Assembly: GCA_963675135.1 (NCBI GenBank)
Contig: OY776131.1
Span: 23,179,881-23,243,880 of the forward strand
Source of the DNA: Galeopsis tetrahit
Taxonomy: Eukaryota; Streptophyta; Magnoliopsida; Lamiales; Lamiaceae
DNA: 64,000 bases
Direction: 5' to 3'
Positions within the stretch are counted from its first letter, which is position 1; each line of letters begins with the position of its first letter. Below the pieces are notes generated by a model. It saw only the letters and a list, made by a program, of their open reading frames with translations. It was not told the origin of the DNA and did no database searches. Shown here piece by piece: positions 31,711 through 41,365 of this stretch. Both the position numbers and the translations under genes were made by a program.

Positions 31711-31828
31711 GTTGGGATATGAATCCTATAAACAATGTTCTAATTGATGATTATATGTTTTGATGGCCAAAAGTAACTTTAGAGTTAATGATATATGTGA
31801 TTATATGTTGTTCTATGTGAAATACTAA
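31711..31828 (+). repeat. LTR-start-like fragment
   Basis: TGTTGGGATATGAATCC followed by TTTTGATGGCCAAAAGTAAC has the same start and the same TTTTGATGxCCAAAA word as the SIRE-type LTR at 20739, but it is diverged and breaks off after about 120 bp into helicase-coding sequence. Confidence 0.4.
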
Positions 31829-31831
31829 GGC

Positions 31832-33460
31832 ATGATGGTGGTTAAACATGGTCTGAACTTTTCATCTAAAAATAGATTAATTTTGAATGAGTTTACATAC
31901 AACAGACCTGCTTTGAAGTTAGAGTATGAGAATTTAATTAGCAAACTTAGTGATGAACATCGTGGTGTGTACGATAAAATAATTACGTCCATTCAATCCG
32001 GTAAGGGTGGTGTGTTTTTTGTTTATGGATATGGTGGAACGGACAAAACTTTCATATGGAAGACTTTGTTAGCATGTTTGAGGTCTAAGGGTAAAATTGT
32101 AATTCATGTTGCCTCGAGTGGTATAACTTCACTCCTTCAAGGTGGACGTACTACTCATTCCAGATTTTCCATTCCAATTTATGTTACTGAAGATTCTATA
32201 TGCAATATTCATCCAGGAAGTCATCTTGCTTAGCTCTTGATTAAATGTGATCTTATAATGTGGGATGAAGGGGCAATGGTTAAAAGATATTTTATTGAGG
32301 TTTTTTATACCATTTTGAAGGATATTATGCATCTGAACTGCCTTTTGGCGGTAAGACTGTTGTGCTTGGAGGTGATTTTCGTCAGATATTACCCGTTAAT
32401 CCGAAAGGAACTAGGCAGGATATCGTTCACGCTACTATATATCAATTCATCTAATTTGTGGAATGATTGTACTCTTTTAAAACTCGCTAAGAACATGAGG
32501 CTTCAAAACTTGAGATCTGATGAACTTCTACATGAATTGAATTCTTTTTCTCAATGGATAACTTCTATTGGAGATGGTACTATAGGAAAAGAAGCTGAGT
32601 ATAGATGTAATGTACAAATTTCTAAAGATATTTTGCTAAAGTGTGGTGATGATCTGATTTCTACTATTGTTGATAACATTTATCATAATTTTAAAAATAT
32701 GATGGATGATCATGACTATTTACAAAGTAGAGTTATTCTTACGTCCATGTTGGATGTTGTTAGGTCCATAAATGAGCACATGATTCGGTAATTAAAGGAA
32801 TCACATACATATTAATTGAGTTCCAACAGTCTTTGCAAATCTGATCTGAATGTTGATAATTTGGCGAATATCCATACTCCTGAATTTTTTAATAGTTTGA
32901 AGTGTTCTGGTGTACCTGATCATGAATTGAATTTGAAAGGTTGAACACCCGTAATGTTATTGAGAAATATAGATCACTCAAATGGCCTATGCAATGAAAC
33001 TAGGTTTTTGTCATTTTTTTAGTAACTTTTTCTTCAGTTTTTTTTATTTTCTATCGTTAAAAATTTTGCATTTTTTTTTTATCTATAATATTTTTTTTTT
33101 ATTGTTAGGTTGGTTATAACCAGGTTGGGTGATAAAGTTATTGAAGCTAATGTTCTAACTGGAAGTAGTTGTGGACAATTGGTATTGATACCGCGACTTA
33201 CATTGACACATTCTGATCCTATATTGTCTTTCAAGTTTCAACGTAGACAGTTTCCGTTGATTGTGTCATATGCTATTACTATTAATAAAAGTCGGAGGCA
33301 ATCATTTTCTGATATATGTGTTTTTTTTAAAAAAAATTGTATTTAGTCATGGTCAATTATATGTAGCTATATCTAGAATAACAAATTGTCGTGGTTTGAA
33401 GATCCTGTTATGTCATGACAACAATCGTGAATATCACAAAGAACGTAGTGTTTTATGAAG
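31832..33460 (+). pseudogene. Helitron Pif1-like helicase, C-terminal part, broken
   Basis: The first frame (31832-32233) gives SKLSDEHRGVYDKIITSIQS, then VFFVYGYGGTDKTFIWKTLL, the Helitron helicase Walker A with GTGK changed to GTDK, and HVASSGITSLL with GGRTTHSRFSIP. After a TAG the same frame continues CDLIMWDEGAM (Walker B), then frameshifts. The last motifs appear at 33110-33458: VITRLGDKVIEANVLTG, FKFQRRQFPL, AITINKS and, after a frameshift, FSHGQLYVAISR. The Rep nuclease part is not visible upstream. The helicase unwinds donor DNA in rolling-circle transposition; this copy is dead. Confidence 0.9.
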
Positions 33461-33804
33461 TTTTTAGGAATGTATGATTTTATAATAATTTAATATTTAA
33501 GTTTGATAAGTTTTAAGTTACTTATTTTTTATAAAGTCATTGCTATTGATTTTAGATTATTTCATTATTTAATTGTGTAATATTCTTTAACATTTTATAG
33601 CAATTTAATAATTCTATTGTATCATAAATATACATATATTTAATTATTACACATTAATTTTATTTATTTGTATGCTAAGTTTAAATTTATATAGTATAAG
33701 ACATGAATGTAACAAAATTTTAAGATTAATAATTTAGCAACATCTTATCAATGTTTGTTTTATTATTTTTATAAATTCGATTTAGTATTATAAATATTAG
33801 TTAG

Positions 33805-34553
33805 TGATGCGTCGAAAAAGAACGCCTTCGGATATAGATCGTTCTCTTGCGAGCACTATTAATCACAAGTCAAATCACTCGTTTAATCCTTGGCAATCTT
33901 CAAGTAAATCTCCTTCGGAATCCGAAAATAACCTGCAAAAGTACGCCGGAGGGGGGCTCCGGCGTAGAAGCTCCGACGCTCAAGTCAGATTCGATCTTAG
34001 GAGAAATCAAAGAGGAATTCTCCTGTATATCTAGGGGAATTCCGGCGAATATCGTGGTGTTTCTTCTCAATTCAGTATATAGTTCTTGTGAAAGTGTGTA
34101 TATTATGTAAAACGTAATTAAGAATATGGAAAGAACCTGCTTATATACCTGGCCCCTCTCTCCGGAGAGGGAAAGACTCGTTCTCCCTATATTCTCGGCT
34201 CCTTCCTGTAAATCCGGCCTCAATTCCCTAAAGAATCGGTCTCACTCTCCCTGGAGACTTTGTTCTTCAGCATATCAGCCCCTATCTTCGTGGGTTGATC
34301 CACTCATTTGACTTGGCCAGGAAAGATGGACTATTCGTTCCCTATTTGGGCCAGATCCTTTCAGGCCCAAGGGCTATTAATCTCTCCAAATATGGGCCAA
34401 AGGCCCAATCCCCCTGATTTCTCTAATTTCCCTGCTTAAGCCCAGGGGTGTATTACTCCAGTTTCTTCGGTGTATTGACCTAATCACAACTATCCTAATT
34501 TATCCCGTTTCCACGTGTCGACTTCTCCGGGAGCGACATATTTATCTACATCA
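33805..34553 (-). repeat. 3' LTR (749 bp)
   Basis: Downstream LTR on the minus strand. Ends TGATGCGTCG / TTATCTACATCA, with a TATATAAG box on the minus strand at 34141-34148. Eight substitutions and no indels relative to the other LTR. Confidence 0.96.
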
Positions 34554-34570
34554 ACCACTCCCCCATACTC
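34554..34570 (-). other. Polypurine tract
   Basis: Minus-strand GTATGGGGGAGTGGT abuts the 3' LTR, the plus-strand DNA priming site of reverse transcription. Confidence 0.85.
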
Positions 34571-35071
34571 TCATAAAAAGAATAATTTTTTAAGAGAGTA
34601 GGAAAATAATAATAACAATAATAATATACATTATAAAGAAATAATATATTCCTTTAAATCCTTCGTTCCCCATATTTCTCTAGAAACAAGAAATATCCGA
34701 TCCTTAATGATTATCTAACACCATCATACCCTTTACGCTTCCACACGCAACCTTTCCTTCGAAATTTGCGATTCGGCTTTCTGCCCGAGAGGGAACATTA
34801 AGCCACCTCTTCCCAGTCACGCGGTTTTTCATTGGGGGGCATTTAATTCTCCTCGGTCCTCTCCTTGGCCTAATTATTTCAAAACCCCCTTTTTTCCACC
34901 AAAAAATCTCTTTTTCCTTCCTTTCAAACTTATCTATTTTTCATCTTCATTTTCACTTCTGCAATTTTAACTCCTCTACGCACGTCCAGCGGCCATTCCG
35001 TCATCACTCCTAAAACCGACTTTGCTCCAGGTATCTACTCCTTCCTTTCTTTTCTCATTTACAATATCCTT

Positions 35072-37152
35072 ATGTCATCCTCCTCAAACTCCATATCCAT
35101 GGAGAGTTCCACTTCCAACTCGTTTCCCATATTTCCCGTAACCGACCGAACTTTGGAGGACAAAATTTCTGGTCCCTCGATTCTCACTCCGGAGCGCGTC
35201 GCCGCTTTTCTCCGCTCAGGGATCTTCCCCGCCGATTATTCAGTTAGGGCTGCGCATAGGAAAGAACGCCCTAATTTTCCAGGCCATAATACTCTAGCCT
35301 TTTGGGAGGCCCAACTAAAAGCAGGCCTCCGATTTCCGATACATCCTTACCTCTCTGAAATTTCCACCTAACTTCGCATACCTCTGAACCAATTTACTCC
35401 CAACGCCATACGCGCCATGTTAGGCTTCTATATCCTGATGAAGGGAAATGGTGGGGAACCCTAAGCTCAACTCTTTCTAACCCATTACGTGTGCAAGTTT
35501 GCGGACGGGTTTTTTTATGCTAGTGGTCGTACATCCAGGACCGGAAAATTCATGGAAAAGCTCCATGAAGGGGTCCAGGACTGGAAAGACTATTACTTCT
35601 TTGTTACAAATCCTCTTCCTTGGGAATTTCCTCATGAGGGGTGGATTTATGAGAATCCTGGGGTACTCCGTCCTCCTCTTTCTGTTTGTTCTTCTCTAAA
35701 CTTGGATGTGATGAACCATTTAAATGACAATGTCTCTGCCCATGGCTTTTTTGATGTGATGAGTATTTGTAAAAATCCTAGAGCCCTCTCTCATTTCGGT
35801 TTTGGTCGCCCCGATTATCCCCTAGGTCCCGACGATGGTAATACCATTTCTTTTTCCTTGGTATTGTCCTCAAAATTTGAGCTGCAGTGTTTATTAATGT
35901 CGTTTCATGTTTCTTTGTGCAGCTATGAGTTGGTTAACTCAAATCTCCCGTGATGCCACTCCCCTCTCGATGATTGCTAAGTCTCCGGCCCCTGGAAGCT
36001 CCTCCAAGGCTCCAATTCTTCCTTCCCCAGTGAAACCTGCTACCGGGTCAGTTGCTAAGCGTACCCGTTCCTCTACTGAGAAAGCCTTAGTTTCTACTCT
36101 GCCTCCTGCCTCTGATGCCTCCAAAAAGAAGAAGTCTAAAACCAAATCCTCTCTGCCTAATGTCGCTTCCGACGCCCCTGATGAGATTAATGTCGATCAT
36201 CTCCTGGCTTTCATAGAGCGTCACACTCCGACCCCTGCCACCGAGGCTCTTAATGCTCTGTCCCCCGAAGAGCGAGTTGTGCATGCCGCCCATAGCTTTA
36301 CACAGGTAGACTCTCCATGCAGATGTACTTCTGGATAATTCAATATTGTCAAAAGTATATCTGTCTTACTTCTTTAAATTGTTCATTGTGTAGTTTGGTC
36401 TCCTGTTTTCCAACATGTCTGAACGAGCTCTCCAGTCCCTCCAGCTGGTGGATGATCTCCAAAGCCAAGTAGAGCTGGAGAAGGTGAAGAAGGAGATACT
36501 CGATGCAGAATTGCAGGACGCTAATCAGAGGTGTAAAGTACTCCAAACGACGCTTTCGGGGGAGATTTCTTCGCTGAAGAAAGAGTTCGGTAAGCGGGTT
36601 GAACAACTGGAGGTTACTCTTCCTCTGGCTGGTATGAAATTATGCATAGAGTCCCTGTTTACCTCTGCCATAGGTCAAAAATTTCTAGGTACCTTGCATC
36701 GGGAGTGGTTGGAGGCCTTTCTTCAGAGTAGCAGCTTTTTAGGGGCAATGGGTGCATATATCCCCCATTTCATTGACCACGGGTTTTCTAACGCCGTAGC
36801 TGAACATTCTGCTCCGGGATTTAATGGTCAGTATACTCGTGCCCTCCGGTTGGACGAACTGGACACTCCCCCTAAATTCCCTGGAGATGCTAAGGAAGAC
36901 ATCAATACCCCTTGGTGGTTACCTGGGATGAGGAAAGCAGTTTTGGAACTAAAAGATGCTGCCCTGAACTTGGATGATCTTGCACCGGCAAAGGATATGG
37001 CTTTCCCTATTCATGTGGAGAACCCAACTCCAGTGGCTACCGTGGCAGCAGGTGCTCTGATGGAGAAGGCGGAGGGAGGTGATTCCAGTGGGCGAGTTGA
37101 GGAGACAGGAGAAGGTCTTGAGGGGAAGAGTCATATTCCCCTTTCTTCATAA
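35072..37152 (+). pseudogene. Antisense, two-intron gene inside the Gypsy element
   Basis: Runs opposite to gag-pol. Exon 1 (35072-35837) encodes a Ser-rich start, LTPERVAAFLRSGIFP, RFPIHPYLSEI, NQFTPNAIRAML and YYFFVTNPLPWEFPHEGW, resembling the plant 'putative gypsy type transposon' domain (Transposase_28-like, from memory). It has in-frame stops at 35369 and about 35462. Intron 1 (35838-35922, GT-AG, phase 1) and intron 2 (36306-36393, GT-AG, phase 0) both restore frame exactly. Exon 2 is Ser/Pro/Lys-rich with a KKKKSKTK stretch (possible nuclear signal). Exon 3 (36394-37152) has a coiled coil (residues after MSERALQSLQLVDDLQ) and a conserved-looking tail. Such antisense ORFs are known in Tat elements; function unknown. 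The two stops make this copy a pseudogene. Confidence 0.8.
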
Positions 37153-37623
37153 CTTTAAATCTCTGATATTACTTTGGTACTCTTGAAACAGTTTTTATTT
37201 TGTTAAGGCCTCTAAGGCCCTTTTTGGTATTTTCCGGAGACTCCACACTCCGGGGTTTTTCTGTGGAGGGCCTAGGCATGGTGCCTTAGGTCTTTGAATA
37301 TTCCTGCTTTACTTTTGCTCAGCATCGTACCTGCATATTATTCCCTGGCATGCGTATATATATATCTATATCTCTGCTGTTTAGACATATAATGTGGTTC
37401 CTGCCCTGCTCTTTCTTTACTTATGAACTTAGCATGTTTTCAGCATTTTTCTTGACACGTAAAGGCTCTAAAGCTCCTAGAAGAACTTTAATGAGAAGAT
37501 AGGGTTTATATCCCTGTACTTACTTGGTGATTTGATAACGCTTCTAGTCTCTCTTAACGCTAGAGTTTTTAGGGATCATATTCTCCAAAGGTTAGAATAT
37601 TAGGGATTATACTTTCCCTTAGG
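37153..37623. other. Gypsy non-coding interior downstream of the antisense gene
   Basis: Probably the 3' untranslated region of the antisense gene (T-rich, a TTTTTGTTAAGG stretch), then AT-rich sequence leading into the minisatellite. No ORF. Confidence 0.5.
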
Positions 37624-38150
37624 TTGTTTATACTCGTAAGAGTTGTTTATACTCGTAAGAGTTTGTTTATACTCATAAGAGTTTGTTTATACTCGTAAGA
37701 GTTGGTTTATACTCGTAAGAGTTGTTTATACTCGTAAGAGTTTGTTTATACTCGTAAGAGTTTGTTTATACTCGTGAGAGTTGCTAGGGATTATACTCTC
37801 CCTGAAGTTAAAATGTTTAGGGATTATTCTTTCCCAAAAGTTGTTTATACTCGTAAGAGTTGTTTATACTCGTAAGAGTTTGTTTATACTCGTAAGAGTT
37901 GTTTATACTCGTAAGAGTTTGTTTATACTCGTAAGAGTTTGTTTATACTCGTAAGAGTTGTTTATACTCGTAAGAGTTTGTTTATACTCGTAAGAGTTTG
38001 TTTATACTCGTAAGAGTTGTTTATACTCGTAAGAGTTTGTTTATACTCGTAAGAGTTGTTTATACTCGTAAGAGTTTGTTTATACTCGTAAGAGTTTGTT
38101 TATACTCGTAAGAGTTGTTTATACTCGTAAGAGTTGTGAGAGTCGCTAGG
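37624..38150. repeat. Minisatellite, 18-19-bp unit TTTATACTCGTAAGAGTTG
   Basis: About two dozen units of GTTTATACTCGTAAGAG followed by TT or TTT (unit 18 or 19 bp) occur in two blocks, about 8 before and 16 after a 60-bp interruption (37783-37842). The interruption carries GGGATTATACTCTCC, itself a related word. Units are nearly identical, so amplification is recent. Each unit contains ACTCGTAAGAGT, an imperfect palindrome. Confidence 0.95.
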
Positions 38151-38704
38151 GATAGGGTTTATTGACAAGTTAATTATATCTTCTGCTGCTATATCCCCTA
38201 CTCCCCCTAGCTTTAGAGGCTGTCGTGGATAGAAACTTTAGGAATTCTTCCTAGGTATCTTCTATTCGAATCCTCATGAGTTGGTGTAAATCTCTCTATC
38301 TTGCAATATCTCTATCATGTTATGCTTTAGTTTTCAAAACATATTCATTACTTCAGCACTCATTATGCAGGCCCTTAACAGTTGTCTTAACATGGTATTA
38401 ACATATGAGAAACATTTCATCATAAAATTGGCACATAAGAGTCATCTCATCACAATATTAACATGCATTCAGGGAAATTGCTTAAATTTTATCAAAATCG
38501 ATGCTCCATTGATCAAAAGTGTTCATCAACATAGGTAAATAAGGGGAACCTATGCCGGCCTCATTAAAAACCTCTCCGTGGTAAAACCCCAAAGGGAAAC
38601 CCACGTAGAGGGAAAAAGAGTGCCGGTGAAGCAATTATTCAAGTAAGAAGTACACATTCAAAATTGTTCATAAAGAGAAAAGAAGTAGGGGAATAACACC
38701 TTCC
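38151..38704. other. Gypsy non-coding spacer 3' of pol
   Basis: Lies between the minisatellite and the pol stop codon. It includes a pyrimidine-rich stretch and CCTCATTAAAAACCTCTCC near 38557, a kind of sequence common in long Gypsy spacers. No gene. Confidence 0.5.
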
Positions 38705-41365
38705 TCAAACATAAAACCTCTTCAAGTGGCAGACGTTCCACGACCTTAGTATTTCTTTCCCTGTCATGTCCTGGAGTTTGTACGCTCCGCCCTTTAGTAC
38801 ATGTATTACCCTGTACGGACCTTCCCAATTGGGTTCCATCTTCCCTGTGTTCTTCAAGGCATCTGCTCTCCGAAGGACTAAATCTCCAACTTTAAAGGAA
38901 CGAGGGATTACCCTGCGATCATATGCTGCCTTGATCCGACTCCTGTACCTTTCTGCTTTTAATCTTGCCATCTCCCTCTCTTCATCTACCAGGTCCAGCG
39001 CCTCCCTCATCAATTCTTCATTTCTTTTTTCTTCAAAATAGGTGATCCGGTGCGATTTGAGTCTGGCCTCAGGAGGTATCACTACCGCTGCCCCATATAC
39101 CAAGTAGAAGGAAGATTCACCCGTAGCTGTTTTAGGGCTGGTCCTGTAGGACCAGAGGACGTTGTCTAACTCCTTCACCCATTTTCCTCCTACCTCTTCC
39201 AATCGTGTTCGAATGCCATCCACTAAGATTCTGTTTGTAACCTCCACCTGCCCATTAGCTTGTGGATGGGCTACTGAAGTAAACCTCTGTGTAATGTTCC
39301 ACCTCTCGCACCATCTCCTTACTTTCTCTCCATTGAATTGCGTTCCGTTGTCGGAAACCAAGATTCTAGGTACTCCAAACCTGCAACAAATATGTCTAGC
39401 AAGAAAAAGAATTACATTATCTTCTTCGATTTTGGCCAGGGGCACAGCCTCTACCCATTTACTGAAATAATCCACGGCCACGATCAGAAATTTTCTCCCT
39501 CCTGGTGCCAAGGGGAAGGGTCCCACCAGATCTATTCCCCATTTGGCGAAGGGACAGGGCGAGTACATAGCCCCCATTTCTTCTGCAGGTACTCGTATCA
39601 AAGGTCCATTCTTTTGACACTTCTCACATTTCTTCACATATTCTCTAGCATCTCTGATTATGTTAGGCCAATAGAAACCTGCCCTAAATACCTTCTTCAC
39701 CATGGTCTGGTAACCTTCATGGCTGGATGCGCAACCTTCATGGATGTCCCTGATCACTAGCTCTGCTTCTCTTCTTGAAAGACATTTCAAATAAGGTTGA
39801 GTGAAGGACCTCTTGTACAATTGGCCTCCTAGGATGCAATACTTCCTTCTCCAAGCTTTGGCCTCTCTGGTCATTGGGTTTACTGAACCCCTGTTCAATT
39901 CTTCCCATATCTCCTTCCTCCAATCATCCCCTGCGGTTATCTCGCCGATCAGGGTTTCGGTAGCTACTTGATCTGCCACCAACAGGGTTACCTTTCCGTC
40001 TCCCTCGAATTCAGTGGAACTAGCTAGTTTGGATAATCCATCTGCTTTCACATTCTCTTCTCTTGGTACTTGTACCACTTCAAAAGTATGGAATTTATTT
40101 TTTAATTTCTTTACCTCCTCTAGATAAGCGATCATTCTCTCATCTTTGGCGAGGTACTCCCCCATGACCTGGTGTACTACCAGCTGCGAATCGGAGTACA
40201 GGGTGACTTTCTGTGCCCCTAACTCTGCTGCCATGCTAGCTCCTCTAATCAGGGCCTCATATTCCGCACCATTGTTTGAGGTTGAAAACCGGAATTTGAC
40301 AGCAACCTGTACTTCTTGACCATCCGGGTCCACCAACACTATCCCTGCTCCACATCCCAAGACGGATGCTGAGCCATCCACGTATACTTTCCATCCCTGT
40401 TCTTCTTCCACTCTGGTAGACTCTTGAATAAAGTCTGCTAAAGTTTGAGCCTTGATGGCTCTCCTTGGTTTATAGTCAATATCATACTCTTGCAATTCCA
40501 CTGCCCACCTGACCATTCTTCCTGATAAATCTGCTCTCCCTAGGGTCTGCTTCAACGGGAAGTTAGTCCGCACCATCACCTTATAAGATAGGAAGTAAGG
40601 GCGTAGTCGCCTAGCCGTTACCACCACTGCCAGGGCTGCCTTCTCCACCTCTGAATACCTTGTTTCCGCTCCTTGGATGACCTTGCTCACATAATATATG
40701 GGCTGTTGTGTGGAGCCTTCCTCTTTCATCAGGGCTGTACTCAGAGAATGTTCCCCTACTGAGAGGTATAGGAGTAGAACATCTCCCTGAGTGGGCTTGG
40801 TTAACTTCGGGAGTTGTTCTAGATGGAGCTTCAGTTCTTCAAAAGCCTTTTGACACTGTTCATCCCATTCGAAGCTTGACCCCTTCCTTAGTGTTCTGAA
40901 GAAGTGATGGCTTTTCTCCGCTGATTTTGCTATAAATCTGCTAAGGGCTGCGATTCTGCCGTTCAAGGTCTGCAATTCCTTCAGGTTTCGAGGGGGTTGC
41001 ATGTCAAGGACCGCTTTCACCTTGGCAGGGTTAACCTCTTTTCCTCTTTGCGTCACCATATATCCGAGGAATTTCCCTGACCCTACTCCAAAGGAACATT
41101 TAGCTGGGTTAAGTTTGATACCGTTCTCTCTAATTACCTGAAATATCTCCTTCAGGTCATCAATGTGTTCCTCTGCTTTGATGCTTTTAGCTAGCATGTC
41201 GTCTACATAAACCTCCATATTTCTCCCTATCTGTCCTCGGAAAACCGAGTCTACCATCCTTTGATAGGTGGCTCCTGCATTTATTAGTCCGAACGGCATA
41301 CGTACATAACCAAAAGTACCACACGTTGCAATAAAGCATACCTTTGGTATATCGAGGGGGTTCAA
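38705..41365 (-). CDS. Gypsy Pol C-terminal part: RT, two RNase H domains, integrase
   Basis: 886 codons in the same frame as the upstream gag-pol ORF, separated from it only by an amber codon at 41366-41368. The first codon after the stop is TTG, so this is a continuation, not a new start. Domains: RT with YVRMPFGLINAGATYQR and catalytic YVDD (residues about 53-56); first RNase H (PIYYVSKVIQGAETRYS...); second, archaeal-type RNase H (YVDGSASVLGCGAGIVL, NNGAEYEALI, YSDSQLVVHQ; about 325-450) that marks the Tat lineage; integrase with a zinc-binding CEKC region, WGIDLVGPFP, LVSDNGTQFNG and HPQANGQVEV; then a C-terminal tail (SFKVGDLVLRR, WEGPYRV). Apart from the amber codon the frame is open. 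Confidence 0.95.
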   Translation of the reverse strand: MNPLDIPKVCFIATCGTFGYVRMPFGLINAGATYQRMVDSVFRGQIGRNMEVYVDDMLAKSIKAEEHIDDLKEIFQVIRENGIKLNPAKCSFGVGSGKFLGYMVTQRGKEVNPAKVKAVLDMQPPRNLKELQTLNGRIAALSRFIAKSAEKSHHFFRTLRKGSSFEWDEQCQKAFEELKLHLEQLPKLTKPTQGDVLLLYLSVGEHSLSTALMKEEGSTQQPIYYVSKVIQGAETRYSEVEKAALAVVVTARRLRPYFLSYKVMVRTNFPLKQTLGRADLSGRMVRWAVELQEYDIDYKPRRAIKAQTLADFIQESTRVEEEQGWKVYVDGSASVLGCGAGIVLVDPDGQEVQVAVKFRFSTSNNGAEYEALIRGASMAAELGAQKVTLYSDSQLVVHQVMGEYLAKDERMIAYLEEVKKLKNKFHTFEVVQVPREENVKADGLSKLASSTEFEGDGKVTLLVADQVATETLIGEITAGDDWRKEIWEELNRGSVNPMTREAKAWRRKYCILGGQLYKRSFTQPYLKCLSRREAELVIRDIHEGCASSHEGYQTMVKKVFRAGFYWPNIIRDAREYVKKCEKCQKNGPLIRVPAEEMGAMYSPCPFAKWGIDLVGPFPLAPGGRKFLIVAVDYFSKWVEAVPLAKIEEDNVILFLARHICCRFGVPRILVSDNGTQFNGEKVRRWCERWNITQRFTSVAHPQANGQVEVTNRILVDGIRTRLEEVGGKWVKELDNVLWSYRTSPKTATGESSFYLVYGAAVVIPPEARLKSHRITYFEEKRNEELMREALDLVDEEREMARLKAERYRSRIKAAYDRRVIPRSFKVGDLVLRRADALKNTGKMEPNWEGPYRVIHVLKGGAYKLQDMTGKEILRSWNVCHLKRFYV

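Noticed and set aside
37624..38150. CRISPR-like regular repeats
   Set aside because: Units are contiguous with no unique spacers and lie within a plant retrotransposon; it is a minisatellite.
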